Origin: Trichosphaerium sp. ATCC 40318 | Taxonomy: Eukaryota > Discosea > Flabellinia > Trichosidae | NCBI GenBank assembly: GCA_038496445.1 | Contig: JALMLS010000421.1 | Span: 124,001 to 188,000 of the forward strand | DNA: 64,000 nt | Direction of reading: 5' to 3' | Shown here: positions 1 to 11,092 of the stretch, one piece after another | How positions within the stretch are numbered: the stretch's first letter is position 1 | How the letters are laid out: each line of letters starts with the position of its first letter | Position numbers and translations under genes: made by a program | The notes under the pieces: model-generated | What the model was told of the DNA's origin: nothing | The model's input: only the letters and a program-made list of their open reading frames with translations | Database searches by the model: none

Positions 1-325
1 CCTTCACCATGTTCTACGCTAGCGCGTCAAACTACTCGCGTCATAATATTGGTTTAAGCATTCTTTTAAGTTAAAACTACTACTTGCAAGCCTTCAGAAG
101 ACAAGGGTAACAAATGAATCGCCTGTCATTTTTGTTTGAAAACATCCCGCAATGAATGCTTTAAAACTGTATCGTTATGCGTTTTTTACGCGTAGTAGTA
201 CTAATACTGCGAGTTTAACGATTGTCACAATAATTGCACCTTACTCTACGTTTCACAAAGGTGCAATTTTTTGATATGGGCCAACTTAAACTTTTAAGCT
301 CATTCTCTACCAACTACAACCAAGG
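1..325. other. upstream region of the chitinase gene
   Basis: No coding region supported. The stretch contains a short direct echo, GTGCAATTTTTTG near 261 and ATTGCACC near 233, and probably holds the chitinase promoter and 5'UTR. No CACGTG lies here, unlike many other upstream regions in the window. Confidence 0.4.
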
Positions 326-2418
326 ATGCACCTTCACACTGCTTGTGTGTTTTTATTAGTACTATTGGCGGTGCCTCGCTTTTATGCCCAGCAATGTTCA
401 GTCAGCGTAAGCACTCTACACCACAACGATCAGTTTAGTTTAGTCAAAATTCTGATCTAATAAATCGATTTTGACTCGTTTTCTCGTAGAACCCTTGTCC
501 TGGCGAAGTACATCACTGTTGCTCCAGATATGGTTGGTGTGGTAATACTGACGCCCACTGGTACACCAAGAACAGCTTTTACCACGTGAAAATAAACCAC
601 GTGCGTTCCGAAAACTGACTTTTTCTCTTAAAGTGGTGCTGGATGTCAAAGCCGATGTGGTGGTTCAACTCCTCCTCCTGGACAGTGTTCGGCCTCAGTA
701 AGTGATGAACCTGTGAGTAAAGAATACTAACACCTCTTTTAGAACCCTTGTGCTAACAACGAATGCTGTTCACAACACGGCTATTGCGGAACTACTTCAG
801 AATATTGGTATGTTGTTTCCTATAACTATTTTTTTCAGCTTCACTTACATCCTATAGTGGCGCAGGATGTGTAAGCCAATGTTCAGGTAGTGGTACTCCA
901 CCACCACCACCTCCACCACCTCCACCACCACCACCACGTACGACGAGCTTAAGTTTTAGTTCTTTTTTTTTTCTTACTTTTTTTCTTCTAGACGGTGCAG
1001 GTCACGTGGTATCAGCGTTCTTCCCTGCTTGGGATGGAAAAATCAGTGATATTAGGTGGGATAGTATTACACATCTCAACTTGGCTTTTGTACTACCTAC
1101 ACAAGATGGAGGTCTCGCATACCCTGACAATGTGAACAACATTGCAGACACTCTAGTCGCTGCTCGGCCTGCAGGAAGTTGTGTTAAACTCATCATAAGT
1201 ATTGGTGGAGCTTCTGCTGGTGCTTGGGTATGGCAACAGGTAGCAAACAACGCTGCTAGAAGAGCTGCGTTTGTAAACAACGTTGACAATTGGATCACCA
1301 CCCATAACTTTGATGGCGTTGATGTTGATTGGTACACTTTTGATTTTGTTCGCTCTTCGCCCCCACCTATTTGTATCTAGTTTGCTATTGCTTACTTTCA
1401 TTGTTTTAGGGAGTTCCCTGTAGCAAGTGATAAACACGTGGAGTTACACAGAGAGTTGTACGCAAGGCTAGACCCAAAAGGAAAAGAAGTAACAGGTAAG
1501 AAACACTTTCTTTTGCAACATTTAAGCTATCCACGCTGCACGAAACAATACTAAATATGGTACAGGCGATTTGGCTGCTACTGACTGGTTCGGTAGAGGG
1601 TTCAACGTAAATCAACTAGGACAAGGTGCTCACTACTGGAATATTATGGTACGAAACAAAAAACCCAAACGCTTTTTTAATCATAAGCTAACTACTACTT
1701 AGGCTTACGATTACCGCGGTTCTTGGAGTATTCCAAATGACATCGGATCACACAGTAACATGCAAGATACTCAAGGGTCTGTTAACTATTGGAGAGGAAG
1801 AGGATTTCCAGCAAGCAAATGTACCTTTTTTTCCTTCTTTTTTTCGCATTTATTCTCGCTACCTTCCACAACGCTCACTGTTGTTTTAGTGGTTCTCGGA
1901 TTACCATTCTATGGAAGACAATTCACTGGAACTGGTACTACCGACTGGGAATACAAAAGGATTGTTTCTACATATGGCAGTCAAACAAATGATCCAAACA
2001 CTGATCAAATTGGTCAATTATGGTTCAATGGTGTCAACACAATCAAAGCAAAGACTAACTATGCTGTACGTGGTTGACGATATTCTCAATATCAAGAACT
2101 TGCGCTGATAATTATTAGAGACAGGAAGGCCTTGCTGGCGTTATGTACTGGGAAGATAGTCAAGATACAAGAAAAAAACAACCTTACTAAATAGCTGTTT
2201 GTCAACGTTCTTCATTATTCTGACACGTGCTAGACTCTAAATCCTTACTGAAAGCAATAAATGACGCACAACCAGCAAATTGTGTAGCTGTCACTGGAAG
2301 CCGAGGAGCCTCACAAAGTAGTGCTAAAGTAAGGCATTTGTTGTTTGACTATTTTATTATATTTATACTCTCTCTAGTCTACGAAGATGACCCTCATCAG
2401 TGTTGTAACAATATGTAG
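326..2418 (+). CDS. secreted GH18 chitinase with two N-terminal CBM18 chitin-binding modules
   Basis: Multi-exon gene for a secreted chitinase, which hydrolyses beta-1,4 GlcNAc polymers. The ATG at 326 opens a signal peptide (MHLHTACVFLLVLLAVPR). Two hevein-type CBM18 modules follow, joined over introns: NPCPGEVHHCCSRYGWCG and NPCANNECCSQHGYCG, each continuing into SGAGC. A proline linker (about 898-938) leads to the GH18 barrel from about 992. The catalytic DxxDxDxE motif is split by an intron: DGVDVDW ends at about 1332 and its Glu (EFP) starts the exon near 1410. Later exons give FYGRQF, GVMYWED and a C-terminal LLKAINDAQ, the usual end of GH18 enzymes. Most donors are GTAC or GTAA. The intron at about 2158-2231 needs a weak GTCAAG donor, so that junction is less certain. 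The last codons end at 2418. Role is remodelling of its own wall or digestion of external chitin; the sequence does not say which. Confidence 0.93.
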
Positions 2419-3122
2419 TTTTCTCTTGCTTTCTATGATGCTTTAGATAGCATTAAAGTTTAATCAGTGTTCATAAACAAATAAATATAGCTTACAATGC
2501 ATAAAAGTGAACTTTTGTGATTGCACAAATATCAATAATTTGTTTTTCGCAACTAACAAGTTCTCTAAGTACAAAAGGCCAGAAAATAATTACACAGCAT
2601 TTCATGAAAAGTACTCAAAGTAAGTCTAAAATCGTTAGTCGCTCTTAGCCCTGACTATTACGTGACAATTCCAGAAAATTGCCTCGAGACATTCAAGAGT
2701 TCATAAAAGTAAAGGCTGAGCTGTGTCGCTAAAAATTTGGACTTACACAATATTAGGCAGTATAAGGTGCTACTTTTAGCAAGTATTTGTTCTTGTTTGT
2801 CATTTGCAGAGTTCTGTGACAGATTGGATTAGGGAAATAACGCTATTTCGACATACGCTTTATAGGGATGGCGAAATGTTCAAAAACTACAAATCGACTT
2901 TGAGAAACAAATATCGACAACAGTTGAAAATTCTATTGTTGATGCTACTCAATATGCTTTCTAGTGCTTTTAAATATTCTCAATAGCCTTGATATTACTT
3001 GTACATCCACACAGAGGTTGAAAGCGATGGTATAAACGGCCCGTTAAGGTCATGTGATCGAGAGTCGCTTTATTTAATGCAATCGAATGGTACATGTACA
3101 AAAACTTTGCGAAAGTACAATT
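2419..3122. other. intergenic stretch with weak coding-like fragments
   Basis: No gene I can name. On the plus strand two open pieces can be joined over a GTAAG...CCAG intron at about 2617-2672. They give a Lys/Arg-rich peptide ending KLPRDIQEFIKVKAELCR and a stop near 2731. No start codon is visible in frame, so this may be a gene remnant or a chance frame. A second open piece (2804-2986) encodes a basic helical peptide with no recognised domain. Confidence 0.3.
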
Positions 3123-5195
3123 TTATTGCTTTGACTTTGGTGATGTTACAACTACTTCTAGTATATTACCGTTATCAGAAGATGATTTTCTATTATCTTT
3201 GCTATCAGTATCTGGATGTCTTATTCTGATTGCAGTTATCTGTACAATGCTTACTGCCAATGCGAAAATGAAATACAATAGGAAAAATACATAAAATGTT
3301 GCAGGCTTTCTAAACACTAATGTTGTTGTGAGGTATATAAATTGAGGTGCTATGATAATGAGTACAGCGCTTGCCATGATTTGTAAGGTTATCTAGAATG
3401 ATAAGTAAGAGATAGATAGTACAGCAACAATATTGGAAAATCAAGAACTAATGACAAAAAAATCTAACCACATCACGTGATTTAACGTCAATTATAAAAT
3501 AATATCGATAAGTGCGCAGTTTGGTACAGAATCCTGCGCTTTTCGAATGAATTAAATGTTCAGGTACAAACGAAAGAAAAATAATAAACAATCAGCCGAC
3601 TTTGTGGGAAAAAAAAGAAAGGAGTTCGTTTCAGCGACTAACGCACTTGTCTAATTATTTTCATTGATTTCGAATCAACCTGCTTGATATTGCTCATTCT
3701 ATATAGAACAAGAGCACCTGTGATCAACAAATAAATCGCTGAAACAAAGTTCCCAAACGCGAAAAAAAAAGACCATATCAATAATAAACCAGCATCGAGA
3801 ATCGCAAATGTAACACCACCTCCAATGTCGATGATAATAAGTATTGATAATGTAATGATAGCCGGTACGAGAAACTTTTCTACACGTTGATGCTTCATCT
3901 CTTTTAATTTTTTCGCTTTGTAGAGTGTCTCTTGCCTAACAAGAAATTAATGAGAATATTTAAACGGGAGATAATCAGTTTGTTGTTTGGACTCACCAGT
4001 AAAATGCAATCAGTACTGTTGTTGTCAGGCTAAGTGATACTAAACCAGTAGCTAAAATATCATGCATGCCTTTAGGGAATACATGGCGAGAGTAAATAGG
4101 ATCAATGACGACATACACGAATCTCACTAAGAAACAGTTAGATTTTAGATATTGTACATTCTTGTGCGTACAAAAATTGGCTACAGTGTGAATTGACAAG
4201 CATATAAGTGATGTAGATGCCTTCCAACCACTGTTTTTGGTAATTTTGTAAATCTTGATAGAAGATAAAATCATTGCAATAATACACAAACCACCAACAA
4301 TCACAGAAAACCATATCTATGTTTCAAAAAAAAAAATGTTAAAAAACAGTTGAAAAACAATTATTGTGTGAAGCGTACAGATCCTATTTCGTTTACTTGT
4401 CGCCAAGGATTAATGTCTAAATAATAAAAATGAGGTTTAATAGCAATGCTTAGTTAGGTTTTCGTACCATCTGAAAATAAGGTGACTCTTATGCTTGGAT
4501 ATGAATTGTTTATTGGTTGAAGAAGCGACATTATCTTCTTCGCTGATGGATAACTCACCTCCACCGCTGGTATATTAGAAGGTACATCTGTAGTGACGCC
4601 GTTCAATTTAAAATAATTGAATATCCCTTCTACAGCTACATGATAGTGTTAGGCCTTCACTACTAAAAAAAAGACTTCAAAAATGGCACGTGCTAAAAAA
4701 TGTATTGAATAACACCAACGCTTTCGCCCCTTTCTCATAAACAACTTGAGCGTTTTTCCAATCTCCTCCTGCCCCTTCTAATAAAACAATTTTGCCTGTA
4801 ACATTAGGATGTTCAAGAGATACCAGATCACCTATTCGCTATGTAAAAGGGCTAAACCAAAGAAAAAAAAAAGGCTCACAATACTTTTGTTACGGAGTTG
4901 TTTTTACTCTTTAGGATTAACTGACACACGACAGCGTAAACACGCCAATGACGGTTCCCCTTTATGTACGCACCTGAAATAGGGTATTGGCCCCATGAGT
5001 CTTTTGACATCCATGAAATATCCGGGGAGTTGTAGGATTCTATTGAAAAAAATGAGTGGAAGAGGTAAATGAATATTTTCGAGCTTTGCGTTTGTGGGTG
5101 GTACCATTTCTTTGGTCCAGTTTTATAGCACCAAGATATTGTGGCAGGACTAACAAAAAGAGTAGATACATCACGTGTTGATACTTCAAACACAT
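3123..5195 (-). CDS. PA-domain 7TM receptor-like protein, copy A
   Basis: Intron-rich minus-strand gene. The start at 5195 is chosen because that frame gives a signal peptide (MYLLFLLVLPQYLGA) and splices in phase into SYNSPDISWMSKDSWG. The next exon reads GDLVSLEHPNVTGKIVLLEG then YEKGAKALVLFN, which fits the core of a protease-associated (PA) domain. The NVT is a possible glycosylation site. Seven hydrophobic helices follow: around IVGGLCIIAMILSSIKIY; SLICLSIHTVANF; GLVSLSLTTTVLIAFYW; FLVPAIITLSILIIIDIGGG; a long one ending AIYLLITGALVLY; MASAVLIIIAPQFIYL; and FYVFFLLYFIFALAVSIV. The Ser-rich C-terminal tail ends at 3123. Topology suggests an extracellular PA domain and cytosolic tail, as in a receptor, but the ligand and signalling partner are unknown. 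It is a paralogue of 8885-10811 and a distant relative of 28287-30793. A CACGTG lies 71 nt upstream. The exon border after FNTFF is unclear and may use a GC donor. Confidence 0.78.
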
Positions 5196-5514
5196 GAACC
5201 TATTTAAGTCGTGATGTGTCCGCGAAAACTCATACGAAAAATTACACTTTTTTATTTCTTATACACACGTGTACAGAGTGAGGTAAGATTGCCTAGTTTA
5301 TAGGAAGATAACTAAAATTATTTAACATTATTAATATGTTACGAGGCATTATGTGGTAGTCGGTACAAACCTAAGTTGAATCCGGGCCGCTACTATTCTC
5401 AATGAAATTAATCAAATCTCTTCTTCCCCGTGCTGGCTTTTCCACAGTAAAAAAAATACATCATTTTGAAAGATCTTGTTGCTTAGCGGTTTTATTGTGA
5501 GTTTGGTTTGTACT
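5196..5514. other. intergenic region between PA-7TM copy A and the Cys-rich gene
   Basis: Holds the likely promoter of the gene starting at 5195 (CACGTG at 5266) and the 3' flank of the Cys-rich gene ending at 5515. No other gene seen. Confidence 0.5.
5266..5271. promoter_or_regulatory. CACGTG palindrome upstream of PA-7TM copy A
   Basis: An E-box/G-box type palindrome 71 nt before the start codon at 5195. This element recurs at similar distances before several other genes in the window. In other eukaryotes such sites bind bHLH or bZIP factors; its role here is inferred. Confidence 0.5.
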
Positions 5515-6119
5515 TTACGCTTTTACATACCAGCGTAGAATAGAAATAATAGCAAATATGAGAGCGCTGTAAACATACAAGCTCTTGCTTTTGCTAAATG
5601 CTCCGCATCTAAATGAAGTGGTACAAGCTGCTCCTGTTGTTACTTTTACTTGGGCACATGTAAAGCCTGCACGTGTTGCACATGCGCATCCTGCTCCACT
5701 ACAGCAATAGTAGCATAGTGGGTTGTTTACGCAGTCATTCTCAGAACTCACTATTAGATGTTTTAGTACGTAGATTTTGAATGTGAGATGAGAAACGAAG
5801 AAAGTGGTAAAAACGAACGTGAAACAACTTCTTTTTTTGGGGTGTTTCTGCCCTAGTTATCAAAACACATAAAAACGTTGAAAAAGAATGCCACAGCAAA
5901 GAAAGATCGCTGCAGCGTAGTTTTCGACCGATTTTTTAAAAACTGCAATAAACTACCAGCGCGCGGGAACTAAGGTAGTACAACGAGTAGTATTGTGCGT
6001 TGGTGTATTGTTTGGGCCTCTGTCAAGCTTAAATAAACTAACGTACAAGGAGTGCACAATTGAGCGTATGTAGTTACTGCACAAGCAATGATAAGGAATA
6101 AAACGAGTTGGGTTGTCAT
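5515..6119 (-). CDS. small secreted Cys-rich protein with a C-terminal hydrophobic anchor
   Basis: Two-exon model. Exon 1 starts at 6119 and encodes a clear signal peptide (MTTQLVLFLIIACAVTTYAQ) followed by LCTPC, with a GTACG donor just after. Exon 2 (about 5754-5515) begins after an ATAG acceptor and reads SSENDCVNNPLCYYCCSGAG, then more Cys-containing sequence. It ends in a hydrophobic segment (YVYSALIFAIISILRWYV). That layout, signal peptide then Cys-rich domain then C-terminal hydrophobic tail, fits a surface protein that is GPI-anchored or single-pass. The joining intron would be about 280 nt, longer than most here, so an internal exon may have been missed. No domain family recognised. 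Confidence 0.5.
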
Positions 6120-7185
6120 GGTTGTGGTAGTTTTTTGCACTTTGCAACTAAAATAAAAGTCAAAGCCCGTACACATTTGGGTTACCCTGTATGTGCCCGA
6201 ACTTGAAAATTTAAGATCGGGTACTATGGCAAGCAGTGAGTTCTTTGTATTTTGGGAGATGTGTTTGTGTCAAGTTCTGGGTTCGCAATAGGCAAGTTTG
6301 GAAAGAAGAAATCTTATTCAATGAAGAAAAACTGTACCGAGTTTTTGCTGTGGTCAAATAACAAAACAAGGAGAATGTGTAGTATTCAAGTGCTGGTTTA
6401 AAACAAAAGCCAAAGCAATTAGAAGCAAAGAATGTCACAAAAAGCAAAGTTGATACTTTATGAGGAAAACAAGAGTTTAAATGCAAGCATGTCTACAAAT
6501 GATACTGTTGAAGTAAAATGACCTACGCTGTTCGGTCTTTTGGTTGTGCTACCTTTCTATGTGAAACTTAGAGACGCGTTGTATTTTGAAATCACGTGTT
6601 TATTGGCTTGTTGTACTCAGCTTATGATTGATTAAAGAATACGTTCTGAAACCAACTTTTCCTTTCCATCATAACCTAACTGTACTGGTTACAAATTGCC
6701 ATAACTGGGTAAGTCGATAACCGGTTTTCTACCAGCTGTAATTTGCCCTGTACTTCCTTTATGCGTTTGTACTAGATGTGCTACTCTACATCAAGGAATG
6801 TAGGTTCAGTCTTCACTAGAAGCACACGTACAACTTGTTGTGAGCGACAATCAAATGTTGAACCTCAGATAGTATAATCAAGATGGTTTGTGAGTTCAGG
6901 CAACTACACTAGAATACACAAACTAGTCTGTTGATGTTTCCTTAAGTACTATGTGATCACTTATATGACTGTTGCTGTTTTGTTCTCAGTTTTTCTCAAG
7001 CTATTCATTTTAGAGGTAGCGGAGAAGTAGATTATGATTGATGTGTTTAATAATGTTTCATACAAACTATTTACACTGCACCTACGCAGTACCACATAGT
7101 ACTTCCAATTTTTTTTGGCATGTCATTAGAATTACCAGCGGCCATTGCAGCCTTCGGCACTGTCATCAGAACCACGATAGTGCTA
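6120..7185. other. long intergenic stretch
   Basis: About 1 kb without a supportable gene. A minus-strand open frame at 6211-6486 starts with a hydrophobic, signal-like stretch but then becomes low-information, and I do not call it. One CACGTG lies near 6593. Confidence 0.4.
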
Positions 7186-8303
7186 TTATTCAGTGTCATC
7201 CCCAGAACTATTCTCAGAATCAGCGTCAGCTTTATCATCAGATTCTTTTGCATCATCATCAGCATCAGAGTCACCAGCATTGTCATTGTCAGCTTCGTCA
7301 TTTTCAGTTTCACTGCCATCGTCATCGCCAGCTTCATCACCTTCATTGGCATTGTCATCACTAGCCTCTTCCTCATCAGGTTCACTGGCATTGTCGTCAC
7401 CAGTGTTGTCATCATCACCGGCTTCTTCAGCATCAGATTCACTGGCACTATCATCACCAGCCTCTTCCTCATCAGGTTCGCTGGCGTTACCATCATCAGC
7501 AGAATTACCACGCCTTTTATGATTCTCAACAAAGCGTTGATATCCTTCTTGTAATTGTGGATCATCGAATTTTTGAAGAGAGGCTCCAGTGAGGCTTGTT
7601 TTGTTCTTTCCAGCAAGTTTGACAAAGTCTCTTAGCATCTTGCCAAATGTTACAATGTTCTTGCGTCCAACAGAGAAGCACAAGATGACTTTGCTCATTT
7701 TTTTATCAACAGGTACCAATCGAACCTAAAAAATGTGTTAAGAAGATCTGTAGACAAAGGTGTTGTAAGTACGTACCATATCTTTTTGAGTTGGGCCTGC
7801 TGCCTTCTTTTGACCCATAGTGTACTTGTTCTTGCCATTGAGAACGAGGGTGATACAATGAGTTGGATAACCAATTGGTCCTAATCCAAATCAGCAAACT
7901 GTTTTTGTTGCTTGTTGTTGTAGTATGCCAGCGTACCTCTTTTACCACTGTAGACGATCAAAGAGCATGTTTTTGGACTTCCATTCGGTTTGTTCTCAAT
8001 GAGGAGATGCATGTAGCTGACTTTGTAACTGGCTTGAACCATAGACATACCCATTTTGTATTTGAACTCATGGAATGGCCAAAAACCGATAGCTTGGTAC
8101 TCTACTTTTCCTTTCATGGCTTTTGTCAATTTTTCAATTGTTGGTACAACATCACGGATTGTATCTTCATTATAGTATATCTGTTTTCTGCCCTAACAAA
8201 GCGTTTAGTAAAACGAGGCGAGTAGGGTAAAACTATTTTCCCGAATGGATAAACAAAAACACTTAGAAAATAATGATAAAACCAAGGCGTGTACTTTACT
8301 CAT
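7186..8303 (-). CDS. unknown protein with long Asp/Glu-rich tail, copy A
   Basis: Duplicated gene; its partner is at 20404-21244. The predicted first exon encodes only MSK (start 8303), followed by an intron of about 105 nt that is itself partly conserved between copies. Exon 2 starts GRKQIYYNEDTIRDVVPTIE and carries GFWPFHEFKYKMGMS. An intron starting GTACGC and ending TTAG after YSGKRG restores the frame to PIGYPTHCITLVLNGKNKYT. A later exon encodes VPVDKKMSKVILCFSVGRKN and KFDDPQLQEGYQR. The last roughly 95 residues (about 7186-7500) are almost all D, E, S, N and A, in imperfect repeats around EPDEEEAGDD. I recognise no family. The acidic tail recalls histone- or nucleic-acid-binding chaperones, but that is only an analogy. 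The body is nearly identical to copy B while the tail differs greatly in length. Confidence 0.72.
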
Positions 8304-8884
8304 TATGTCTTGCAGGTAGCTATTTTTTGTTCTGATGATGTGTTTCTAATTGTGCGTATTAAATTATGATTTTTTAGGGTCATAAAAAAATCACGTGAAC
8401 TTCACCGATTAAGGAATACACGTGAACAAAAAAACCGATCAAATTGAGATTTACAACCGGTAAAATAAACTTCCCATGTATTAGAGCAACCTCACGTATA
8501 TTCTCTAGCGTGCTAGCAATTTCAAGCTTAGCCAAGCTTGGGGAAATTAATTTGCCGTAATATTACAGAAATCTGCGTTGATTTCATACTGCATCTTTAT
8601 TTTTGTTGATCACGCTATAATTTATACAATTCAGGCCTATCAAATACCTCGATTGACTATCTCCACTGGAAATGTAAGAAAGTGTCAGTATATGTTATTT
8701 GATGGCTACTAGGAACAATAACAGACGAAGGTAGCAACACGCTGTCACGTGTACACTATCTGATTGGAAAACTATCATTACATATACCATTTTGAAGGCT
8801 TTGGCAGGAGTACACTATTGACTTATATGGTTGCAAATAAATAATAGTCGAAGGTGTTCACAGTAACTACATTTATTGGCTTTT
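8304..8884. other. intergenic region between acidic-tail gene A and PA-7TM copy B
   Basis: Contains the copy A promoter (CACGTG at 8392 and again near 8420) and the 3' flank of PA-7TM copy B. A short inverted repeat, AAGCTTAGCCAAGCTT, lies near 8525. No gene seen. Confidence 0.5.
8392..8397. promoter_or_regulatory. CACGTG palindrome upstream of acidic-tail gene copy A
   Basis: Lies 89 nt before the start codon at 8303. The surrounding sequence (GGTCATAAAAAAATCACGTG) matches the upstream region of copy B, where CACGTG sits 104 nt before that start. Conservation across the duplicates supports a promoter role. Confidence 0.6.
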
Positions 8885-10811
8885 TTAATGTGCAATTGAA
8901 CTGACCTTTTTGTGACAAACAACCTCAGTTATATAACCATCAGAATCAGTTGTCGTTCTTTTAGCTGTACTGACACAATCTGGGTGCCGTATTCTGATTG
9001 CAGTTATCTGTACGATACTTACTGTCAATATGAAAATGAAATGAAGCAAGTAAAATCCAAAGAAGCCATTCGGGTTTCTAAATGTTGTTGTTGCTGTGAG
9101 GTATATAAATTGAGGTGCTATGATAATGAGTACAGCACTTGCCATGATTTGTGCTGTTATCTATCATAAAACAAAAATTAGCTCAGTAACAAAGAATGTG
9201 TGTAAATAGGAGAGGAAAAGGAACAGTGCCAGTACGTGCACGTGCTCAGAAAAGACCGTTGTAAAAACTATTGTAAAAAAACTTTGAGGGTTTTTTTTGC
9301 AATCAACGTACACGTTTAATTATAGATGTTGATTTTGAATTAGATTTATCAGCCTTGCGTATTTTATGTAGGACCAAAGATCCTGTGAACAACAAATAAA
9401 TCGCTGCAACCCAGTTCCCAGCAACAACAAAAATAGACCATATCAAGACCAAACGAGCATCAAGAATCGCATAGGCAATACCACCTCCAATGTTGATGAT
9501 AATCAGTAGAGATAATGTAATGATAGCCGGTATGAGAAACTTTTGTACACGTTGATGCTTCATCTCTTTTAATCTTTTCGCATTGTAGAGTATCTCATGC
9601 CTAATAAGAAATTAATAAGAACATGGAGTTAAGAATGAATAATCAGTTTGTTGTTTGGACTCACCAGTAAAATGCAATCAGTACTGTTGTTGTCAGTGTC
9701 AGTGATGGCAGACCCGATGAGCCAACATCATGTACGAACTTAGGGAACACATGGCGAGAGTAAATAGGATCAATGACGACATACACGAATCTCACTAAAG
9801 AAAAAGTTAGATTCGGATAAACATACCGGGTGTCGTACAAAAATTGGCTACAGTGTGAATTGACAGACATATAAGCGATGTAGATGCCTTCCAACCACTG
9901 TTTTCGATAATTTTATAAATCTTGATAGAAGATAAAATCATTGCAATAACACACAAACCACCTACAATCACAGAAAACCATATCTATGTTTCAAAAAAAC
10001 AGTCAAAATAAAATAGGATCATTTGTACTTTGTGAAGCGTACAGATCCTATTTCGTTTACTTGTCGCCAAGGATTAATGTCTAAATAATAAAAATAAGGG
10101 TTAATAGCAATGCCTAGTTAGGTTTTCGTACCATCTGAAAACAAGGTTACTATAATACTTGGATATGAATTGTTTATTGGTTGAAGAAGCGACATTATCT
10201 TCTTCGCTGATGGATAACTTACCTCCACCGCTGGAATATTAGAAGGTATATCTGTGGTAATACCGTTCAGTTGCAAATAATTAAAGAATCCTTCCACAGC
10301 TACAGAGGTGTTATTACAAAAACCTGATAAGTCTGTTTTTCAAAAGTCACGTGCTAAAAAATGTATTAAATAGAACAAGCCCTCTAGCGCCTTTCTTATA
10401 AACAGTTGAAACGGTCTTCCAATCTCCTCCAATAGCGTTCATTATTACTATTTTGTCAGTCACATTATGATGCTCCGGTAATACCAGATCACCTACAAAC
10501 GCTTCAACTACCATAAAGGTACAAACAATTGTAAAGTTGGTTTGAATTCAAGCAATTATCACGTGGGACAAGTTCCCCAAAACGCTTGAGGAGTCAATCG
10601 TTTAACTACGTACCAGTAATAGGGTATTGCCCCCACGAGTCTTTTGACATCCATGAAATATCCGGAGTGTTGTAGGATTCTATTGATATAAGCATAAGCT
10701 ACACAGAAGGAGGTATAAAGTGAAGTGTGCTGTACCATTTCTGTCGTCTAGTCGTAGAGCAAATAAACAGTATGGTAGCAGCAAGCATATTAAATACAGT
10801 AGGTTTATCAT
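8885..10811 (-). CDS. PA-domain 7TM receptor-like protein, copy B
   Basis: Paralogue of 3123-5195 with the same exon plan. The start at 10811 gives a signal peptide (MINLLYLICLLLPYCLFA) leading to LDDRNESYNTPDISW. The PA-like exon reads GDLVLPEHHNVTDKIVIMN and YKKGARGLVLFNTFF. The seven hydrophobic helices match copy A position for position, for example RFVYVVIDPIYSRHVFP, FLIPAIITLSLLIIINIGGG and MASAVLIIIAPQFIYL. The C-terminal tail has diverged most. Between copies, nucleotide changes in the exon encoding SYNxPDISWMSKDSWG are mostly silent in this frame, which supports both the frame and purifying selection. Introns begin mostly with GTAC or GTGAG. Ligand unknown. Confidence 0.78.
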
Positions 10812-11092
10812 AGAAACTAAGGAAATACTGCACCTTCAAACCCAAGATAGTTAAATTTAGAAAAACAAAGACAAAATTCATTTAACAAACATCAAAAACA
10901 TATGATGACATTTCTTCGCTGTAAAGAAGCTTGAGCTCTGATGGTAATAAGTCCGGTTAAATGCTGCGATTTTCTGTTATACCAAACTTTGTAGCGACAT
11001 CATAAAAGACTGACACAATGATCACGTGACGAGCGATTTTTTATTTACATAATTTCTTAATTTGTTTTTTCTTGTTTTTTTTGCTTTGGTGT

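Noticed and set aside
1153-1615. Antisense frames across the chitinase barrel exons
   Set aside because: The sense strand carries the complete GH18 motif series.
7071-7625. Long overlapping open frames on both strands over the acidic-tail region
   Set aside because: They arise because GAx/AGC/TCA-type repeats stay open in several frames. Only the minus frame ending at 7186 continues the domain shared with copy B; the Met/Val-rich and Ser-rich alternatives are shadows.
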